Positions 7,625 through 11,391 of a stretch of 11,391 bases of DNA are shown here, piece by piece (the first letter of the stretch is position 1; the number at the start of each line of letters is the position of its first letter). The stretch is from Ignavibacteriales bacterium (GTDB lineage: Bacteria; Bacteroidota; Ignavibacteria; UBA10030). The notes under the pieces are model-generated. The model was given only the letters and a program-made list of their open reading frames with translations, ran no database searches and was not told where the DNA came from. Made by a program: the position numbers and the translations under genes. Location: positions 1-11,391 of the forward strand of contig JACRFF010000117.1 of NCBI GenBank assembly GCA_016218005.1, written 5' to 3'.

Positions 7625-7671
7625 CAGCATTCCGAAGATTGTAGAACCTTCGGAATGCTGCTTCTACTTCC
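7625..7671 (+). terminator. Terminator hairpin after icd
   Basis: CAGCATTCCGAAG (7625-7637) is perfectly complementary to 7648-7660, a 13-bp stem with a 10-nt loop, followed by a pyrimidine-rich tail (CTTCTACTTCCTT). It sits 24 bp after the icd stop and just before a promoter, the expected place for a terminator. The tail is less T-pure than usual. It could instead be a dispersed palindromic repeat used as a terminator. A weaker alternative pairs GTAGAA (7641-7646) with 7662-7667. Confidence 0.6.
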
Positions 7672-7700
7672 TTGAAAGCCGCTCCAAAATTCAGTATCAT
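7672..7700 (+). promoter_or_regulatory. Probable clpS promoter
   Basis: TTGAAA (7672-7677) and TATCAT (7695-7700) are separated by exactly 17 bp and lie directly after the icd terminator hairpin. The predicted start of transcription, near 7707, is about 38 nt before the clpS ATG. Confidence 0.5.
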
Positions 7701-7707
7701 TTAACAG

Positions 7708-7735
7708 AATCGCCGCAGAAATTCCTGTGGCGATT
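7708..7735 (+). promoter_or_regulatory. Stem-loop at the 5' end of the clpS leader
   Basis: AATCGCCGCAG (7708-7718) pairs with CTGTGGCGATT (7725-7735) over 11 bp, with one G-U pair and a 6-nt loop. If the promoter call is right, the stem begins at the first transcribed bases and ends 9 nt before the clpS ATG, occupying most of the leader. It may stabilise the mRNA or limit translation. A second terminator is less likely because the T-tract is broken and it lies past the promoter. Confidence 0.45.
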
Positions 7736-7744
7736 TCGTTTCCG

Positions 7745-8032
7745 ATGGCAGAGCAACTCCAAAATCCATTTGGCGAAGTAGATCAGCACAACGACGTTGC
7801 CGTTCAGTCTCCGGCAAAGGTCATCCTCTTCAACGACGAGGTTCACACGTTCGATGAAGTGATCGGTCAACTCATCAAAGCAACGGCTTGTTCATCATCT
7901 CAGGCGGAAGCGTGGGCGTGGGAAGTCCACACCACGGGCAAGGCAGCCGTGTATGAAGGAACGATGGACGATTGTCTCCGTGTTACGAGTGTACTGGAAG
8001 AAATCGCGCTGCACACACAGATAGAAGTGTGA
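7745..8032 (+). CDS. clpS: ClpS, adaptor of the ClpAP protease
   Basis: A 95-residue cytoplasmic adaptor. ClpS proteins bind substrates with N-end-rule N-terminal residues and hand them to ClpA/ClpC. The core from about residue 24 shows the family pattern: KVILFNDEVHTFDEVI with the Asn-Asp pair, then VHTTGKA, which carries the family histidine and Gly-Lys-Ala turn, and a final helix (TSVLEEIALH). The N-terminal extension before the core is the flexible part that engages the ATPase. ATG 7745 is chosen over GTG 7727, which lies within the leader stem. Neither has a clear Shine-Dalgarno. No clpA is in the window. The stop codon overlaps an ATG as TGATG (8030-8034), which begins the left 10-bp direct repeat. 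Confidence 0.88.
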   Translation: MAEQLQNPFGEVDQHNDVAVQSPAKVILFNDEVHTFDEVIGQLIKATACSSSQAEAWAWEVHTTGKAAVYEGTMDDCLRVTSVLEEIALHTQIEV

Positions 8033-8040
8033 TGACATCA
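8031..8040. repeat. 10-bp direct repeat, left copy
   Basis: GATGACATCA here is repeated exactly at 8726-8735. The match stops precisely at 10 bp on both sides (flanks differ). The left copy begins in the clpS stop codon. Its ATG-ACA-TCA reads Met-Thr-Ser, like the first three codons of alaS. The two copies bracket the pair of small AT-rich genes and could be a target-site duplication. Confidence 0.6.
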
Positions 8041-8058
8041 AGCGCAGAAGGAGGCCGT

Positions 8059-8499
8059 ATGAAATTGGACAATAAGAAGCTTGCATCGAGTATTGTCGCT
8101 ATCTTTTTAGTTATGGAAGTCATAGCACTTCTATTTTGTGTAGTCTACTGGAAAGAGCTTCAAACTACTCTCGCAGAACAACCCAAAGATAGCATCGGAC
8201 AAACACTTTTTCAAAGCGCTCTTGTTTTGGGGTATTTGCGTACCCTGGTTATTTGCGCGGTTCCCCTTCTTGGATTTATGCTCACGGCTCTTTCATACAG
8301 GATTCTGTTTTCAGATTCTCTCAAGGCGGGACCACTTGAATTTGCAACTGCTTCAGAGAAGTTAAATCAAACCGAAGTGAATATGCTAAGAATGAACAGT
8401 GCGCTTGATGAGCTAAGAACGCTTCGCCAAGAGAATGAGGCTTTGAAACAACTTTCACAGACCTTGGTTTTTGAAAAACTCAAAAGAAAGGAGAAGTGA
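8059..8499 (+). CDS. Unrecognised two-helix membrane protein with C-terminal coiled coil
   Basis: A 146-residue protein that I do not recognise. Two hydrophobic segments, about residues 9-31 and 53-80, are separated by a short polar stretch (32-52). The C-terminal third (97-146) is charged, with Leu spaced as in a coiled coil (LDELRTLRQENEALKQL), and ends in a basic KLKRKEK tail. This suggests a hairpin anchored in the inner membrane with a cytoplasmic helical rod. The start at 8059 has a strong AGAAGGAGG. Translation could also extend from the ATG at 8032 that overlaps the clpS stop, but that one has no Shine-Dalgarno. Six lines (8101-8460) count to about 42% GC, clearly below neighbouring icd and alaS, which suggests foreign origin. 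The next small gene follows after 3 bp. Confidence 0.75.
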   Translation: MKLDNKKLASSIVAIFLVMEVIALLFCVVYWKELQTTLAEQPKDSIGQTLFQSALVLGYLRTLVICAVPLLGFMLTALSYRILFSDSLKAGPLEFATASEKLNQTEVNMLRMNSALDELRTLRQENEALKQLSQTLVFEKLKRKEK

Positions 8500-8502
8500 G
8501 CC

Positions 8503-8730
8503 ATGAATGACTACAAAGTTCAAATCGACAGGATCATTCAGAGGGGCGTTCGGGAAAATCTGGATGCAAAAACAATTGTTGATCAAATCCTTGCAATAAT
8601 GACGAAAGTACGGAAAACAGAATCGGTTTCTATTGCTGAATATGAATCCATTCTTGAAGAATCAAAAAAGTTAATCAAGGATGCGAGAAACTTGCTGGCA
8701 CATAGTGCGTCGGGATCTGCTTCAAGATGA
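8503..8730 (+). CDS. Unrecognised small helical protein
   Basis: A 75-residue protein with no recognisable family, signal peptide or membrane segment. Residues 1-66 are rich in Ile, Leu, Lys, Glu and Asp, with spacing that suggests two or three amphipathic helices. The end is Ser/Ala/Gly-rich. The ATG follows the preceding gene's stop by 3 bp, and its AAAGGAG lies within that gene, so the two are almost certainly translated together. The stop overlaps the alaS start as ATGA (8727-8730), so alaS is coupled to it. Base composition is AT-rich like its partner. The last codons fall in the right 10-bp direct repeat. It might be a cytoplasmic partner of the membrane protein, though nothing in the sequence proves that. 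Confidence 0.7.
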   Translation: MNDYKVQIDRIIQRGVRENLDAKTIVDQILAIMTKVRKTESVSIAEYESILEESKKLIKDARNLLAHSASGSASR

Positions 8731-8735
8731 CATCA
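8726..8735. repeat. 10-bp direct repeat, right copy
   Basis: The second exact copy of GATGACATCA; it contains the alaS start codon and the stop of the 75-residue gene. See the left copy at 8031-8040. Confidence 0.6.
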
Positions 8736-11391
8736 TCCGAAATCCGCAATAGCTTTTTGGAATTCTTCCGCTCCAAGCAACACGCCATTGTTCCGAGCGC
8801 GCCGGTCGTGCCGTACGACGACCTGACGCTGCTCTTCACGAATGCCGGAATGAATCAATTCAAAGATGTCTTCCTCGGCGCCGGCAAACGCGATTATTCG
8901 CGCGCGGCTGATACGCAAAAATGTATCCGCGTCAGCGGCAAGCACAATGATCTGGAAGAAGTAGGGCGCGACACGTACCACCACACATTCTTCGAGATGC
9001 TCGGCAACTGGTCGTTCGGCGACCCGTCCGAACCGGACGGTATCGGCCGGGCGGGCTACTACAAGAAAGAAGCGATCGAGTGGGCGTGGGAGCTTCTCAC
9101 AAAAGTGTGGGGCTTGCCGAAGAATCGGTTGTGGGCAACGGTCTACAAGGATGACCACGAAGCCGAACAATGGTGGAAGACGGTAACCGATATCGATCCG
9201 TTGCACGTGTTGCGGTTTGGCGAGAAAGATAATTTTTGGGAGATGGGTGAAACCGGTCCGTGCGGACCGTGCAGTGAAATCCACATCGACCGAACGCCGA
9301 ACGGCAGCGCCACCGCCGACATGGTCAACGCCGGATTGCCGGAGTTGATGGAGATTTGGAATCTCGTTTTCATCCAGTACAACCGCGATGAAAACGGAAA
9401 GCTCACTCCTCTTCCCTCCAAGCACGTCGATACCGGACTGGGTTTCGAGCGCGTCTGCGCCGTGCTGCAAGGAAAGAACTCCAACTACGATACCGACGTC
9501 TTCACGCCAATCATCAAACGAATTTCCGAAATCACCAAGCAGCCGTACAACGGTTCGCTTCAATCGACAATCGGAAATCGGCAATTGGAAATCGACATAT
9601 CAATGCGCGTCATTGCCGACCACGTGCGCACGTTGACGTTTGCGATTGGCGATGGTGCATTACCCTCCAACGAAGGCCGCGGATATGTGCTGCGGAGAAT
9701 TCTTCGCCGCGCGGCTCGCTTCGGACGCAACCTCGGTATGCACGAACCGTTTATCTGCCAGCTTGTGCCGACACTGGTCGAGACGACAAGCTACATCTTT
9801 CCCGAGATCAAAGAAAAGCAAGAGCACATCCAGCGAGTCATCAAAGGCGAAGAAGAAGGATTCAACGCGACGCTGGACAATGGACTGAAAGTGTTTGAAG
9901 AAGTGGTAAAGAAAGTTCGAAGTTCTCAGTCGACAGTTATCAGTGGAGAGGATGCGTTTAAGCTGTACGATACGTTTGGCTTTCCGCTTGATCTTACGCA
10001 GCTGATGACCGCAGAACGCGGGTTGAAGGTAGATGTGGAGAGATTTCAGACATTAATGAAAGAACAAAGGATTCGTTCCAGAGAAGTCCGGAATGAAACA
10101 ACCTCCCATCGGGTATTTCTCCAAGGAGAAGGTAAAAACCTGAAGCCTATAGGTTTTGTTGGATACGAACAACTTGAAGTCGATACCGAAATTACATCGA
10201 TTGTCAATGACCTTAATGGAAATGTTGTTGGCGTTGCTCTTGAGAATACACCTTTTTATGCAGAGTCGGGAGGTCAAATTGGCGATCGAGGTGTTATTGC
10301 GGTGTTGAATAACGATGGAACATTGGAAGGATCGGTTTATGGAGTCGTGGATACGTTCAAGAATATTCAACACGTGCATGTATTGAAATACGCCGATAGC
10401 GACCTTTCAGTTGGACGTCGTGTGCGTGCAAAAGTTATGAAGGAAACTAGAATCAGTACTGAACGCAACCACACGGCAACGCATCTTGTGCACGAAGCGC
10501 TGCGGCAAGTTCTGGGAACGCATTTGCACCAGCACGGCTCGCTCGTCGCACCCGATCACCTTCGGTTCGACTTCAACCACTTTGAGAAAGTCGCGCCGGA
10601 GCAACTGAGGGAGATCGAAGAGATCGTCAACGCCAAGATTGTTGAAGGCATTCAGGTCGTTGCCTTGAACGACGCAAAGGATTGGCTCACCATTGACGAA
10701 GCGAAAAAGCGCTGGCCAAACGTGAAGATGTTCTTCGGCGAGAAGTACGGCGAGCGTGTCCGCGTCGTCGAGGTCGATCCCTCCTTCTCGGTCGAACTCT
10801 GCGGCGGCACGCACGTGAAGAACACCGCAGACATCGGCTACTTCAAGTTTCGCACCGAAGGAAGCGTCGCGGCCGGCATTCGCCGCATCGAAGCGGTCAC
10901 GTCGGAGAGAGCGCTTGAGTTGCTGAAAGACCGGGAACGGACGCTGAATGAGCGCATCGAGTACGCTTTCGGGCAGAACGAGGAAGTCGCGGCGCTGGGC
11001 CGCGAGCTTGGTTCCAGCATCGCTGCCGCGAAGAATTTCCAGCGGCGAATCGAAACGATCCAACAATTGGGAAAGGTTGCCGAGCGGGTCAGTTCCGAGC
11101 TTGATTCGTTTTTTGCTCAGCAGCATTCGCGCGATCACCAGTTGGAATCCCTTATTCTCGAAATCACCGACACAAAAAAAACATTGGAGAAAGAGTTGTC
11201 GAAAGCCCGCGTCAAGTCGGCGGCAGGATCGATCGATGCAATCGTAGCTTCTGCAACGACGGCAAACGGCGTCAAACTCGCCTCAGCGAAGGTATCGGCG
11301 GCAACGATGGACGAGTTGAAAACACTTGGCGACACGCTCCGTGCCAAGCTCGGCAGCGGCGTCGGTCTGCTCTCGGCGGTCATCGATGACA
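8727..11391 (+). CDS. alaS: Alanyl-tRNA synthetase, 3' end beyond window
   Basis: Charges tRNA-Ala and clears mischarged Ser and Gly. 888 codons are present with no stop; a bacterial AlaS is usually about 875 residues, so this one is longer. The N-terminus (EIRNSFLEFF, LLFTNAGMNQFKD, QKCIRVSGKHNDLEEVG) is typical. The class II motif 2 region is GNWSFGD (93-99), interrupted by 11 extra residues before YYKKEAI. Motif 3 is the VDTGLGFER stretch. MRVIADHVR and NEGRGYVLRRILRRAARFG mark the tRNA-recognition region. The editing domain has His582-x3-His586 and Cys692-x3-His696 zinc ligands. A charged helical linker and the start of the DHHA1-type C-terminal domain follow. Two heptanucleotide tracts and an AT-rich stretch (about 10020-10460) lie inside, but the frame is intact. 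The start overlaps the upstream stop as ATGA. Confidence 0.97.
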   Translation, partial: MTSSEIRNSFLEFFRSKQHAIVPSAPVVPYDDLTLLFTNAGMNQFKDVFLGAGKRDYSRAADTQKCIRVSGKHNDLEEVGRDTYHHTFFEMLGNWSFGDPSEPDGIGRAGYYKKEAIEWAWELLTKVWGLPKNRLWATVYKDDHEAEQWWKTVTDIDPLHVLRFGEKDNFWEMGETGPCGPCSEIHIDRTPNGSATADMVNAGLPELMEIWNLVFIQYNRDENGKLTPLPSKHVDTGLGFERVCAVLQGKNSNYDTDVFTPIIKRISEITKQPYNGSLQSTIGNRQLEIDISMRVIADHVRTLTFAIGDGALPSNEGRGYVLRRILRRAARFGRNLGMHEPFICQLVPTLVETTSYIFPEIKEKQEHIQRVIKGEEEGFNATLDNGLKVFEEVVKKVRSSQSTVISGEDAFKLYDTFGFPLDLTQLMTAERGLKVDVERFQTLMKEQRIRSREVRNETTSHRVFLQGEGKNLKPIGFVGYEQLEVDTEITSIVNDLNGNVVGVALENTPFYAESGGQIGDRGVIAVLNNDGTLEGSVYGVVDTFKNIQHVHVLKYADSDLSVGRRVRAKVMKETRISTERNHTATHLVHEALRQVLGTHLHQHGSLVAPDHLRFDFNHFEKVAPEQLREIEEIVNAKIVEGIQVVALNDAKDWLTIDEAKKRWPNVKMFFGEKYGERVRVVEVDPSFSVELCGGTHVKNTADIGYFKFRTEGSVAAGIRRIEAVTSERALELLKDRERTLNERIEYAFGQNEEVAALGRELGSSIAAAKNFQRRIETIQQLGKVAERVSSELDSFFAQQHSRDHQLESLILEITDTKKTLEKELSKARVKSAAGSIDAIVASATTANGVKLASAKVSAATMDELKTLGDTLRAKLGSGVGLLSAVIDD
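9024..9056 (+). other. 33-bp in-frame insert with a perfect hairpin in alaS motif 2
   Basis: Eleven codons (residues 100-110, PSEPDGIGRAG) separate GNWSFGD from YYKKEAI, which are adjacent in E. coli AlaS (GNFSFGDYFKHDAI). The inserted DNA starts with CCGTCCG (9024-9030), perfectly complementary to 9034-9040 with a 3-nt loop, so it resembles a small intragenic palindromic element. Confidence 0.5.
9562..9596 (+). repeat. Five degenerate heptanucleotide repeats in alaS
   Basis: Five consecutive 7-bp units fit AAT(C/T)G(G/A)(A/C); the first and last are both AATCGAC. Because 7 is not a multiple of 3, each unit is read in a different frame. They encode residues about 279-290, just before MRVIADH. 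E. coli AlaS is shorter at this point, so this is a variable loop. Confidence 0.65.
9914..9948 (+). repeat. Second five-unit heptanucleotide tract in alaS
   Basis: Five consecutive 7-bp units each begin AGT; the inner three are AGTTCTC, AGTCGAC and AGTTATC. They encode residues about 396-407, a Ser-rich loop before GEDAFKLYDTFGFP. The phase is strict (AGT at every seventh base), but the last four bases of each unit vary. Confidence 0.45.

Noticed and set aside
7625..7667. Possible H-type pseudoknot: loop GTAGAA (7641-7646) with TTCTAC (7662-7667)
   Set aside because: With the 13-bp stem formed, only one nucleotide would be left to span it, which is not sterically possible. The two pairings can only be alternatives.
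7727..7744. GTG start for clpS
   Set aside because: The codon is buried in the leader stem-loop, and the ATG six codons later gives a normal ClpS.
8733..9584. Long open frame on the minus strand (283 codons) opposite alaS
   Set aside because: It lies fully antisense to the well-conserved AlaS catalytic domain and is explained by GC-rich codon use; no ribosome-binding site or recognisable protein.
10407..11138. 243-codon minus-strand frame opposite the alaS 3' half
   Set aside because: Shadow of the GC-rich alaS frame; the plus strand carries clear zinc-binding editing motifs.

Overview
The window looks like the chromosome of a bacterium from the Bacteroidota/Chlorobiota/Ignavibacteriota (FCB) side of the tree. 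The reasons are the outer-membrane beta-barrel plus lipoprotein pair, a DUF3467 protein, a Bacteroidota-like AlaS N-terminus, and promoters that nonetheless read well as sigma70-type TTGACA/TATAAT boxes. This placement is an inference; there is no rRNA or other marker to fix it. No tRNA, rRNA, CRISPR array or transposase gene was found.

Layout. Positions 53-3645 (minus strand) are a two-gene envelope operon: a large beta-rich lipoprotein, then a predicted outer-membrane beta-barrel protein. It is driven by a near-consensus promoter at 3700-3728. Positions 3646-3948 are non-coding and hold that promoter, a terminator for the next operon (3765-3797) and a 141-bp palindrome-ended, MITE-like element (3812-3952). 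Positions 3949-5663 (minus) are a second envelope operon: a TPR lipoprotein with an embedded BamE/SmpA-like segment, followed 2 bp later by a DUF3467 protein. Positions 5664-5833 are a divergent promoter region, possibly with a 50-codon membrane ORF. From 5834 to the right edge everything is on the plus strand: a HIT-family hydrolase, icd (NADP isocitrate dehydrogenase), clpS, two unrecognised small AT-rich genes, and alaS, which runs off the window.

How the genes relate. The left half is cell-envelope material. The right half is central metabolism, protein turnover and translation. HIT and icd are probably co-transcribed and end at a strong 13-bp hairpin. clpS seems to have its own promoter and a stem-loop at the very 5' end of its transcript. 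The clpS, small-gene and alaS genes are tightly packed and probably form one operon.

The most unusual region is clpS-alaS. Two AT-rich genes (about 42% GC over 360 bases counted by hand) sit between clpS and alaS and are bracketed by a perfect 10-bp direct repeat (8031-8040 and 8726-8735). The left copy starts at the clpS stop and the right copy is the alaS start. This is what insertion of a small cassette into an ancestral clpS/alaS stop-start overlap would leave. alaS itself carries three insertion-like marks: an 11-residue, hairpin-encoding insert beside class II motif 2, and two degenerate five-copy heptanucleotide tracts. It also has an internal AT-rich stretch. None of this proves a new system, but it is where I would look first.
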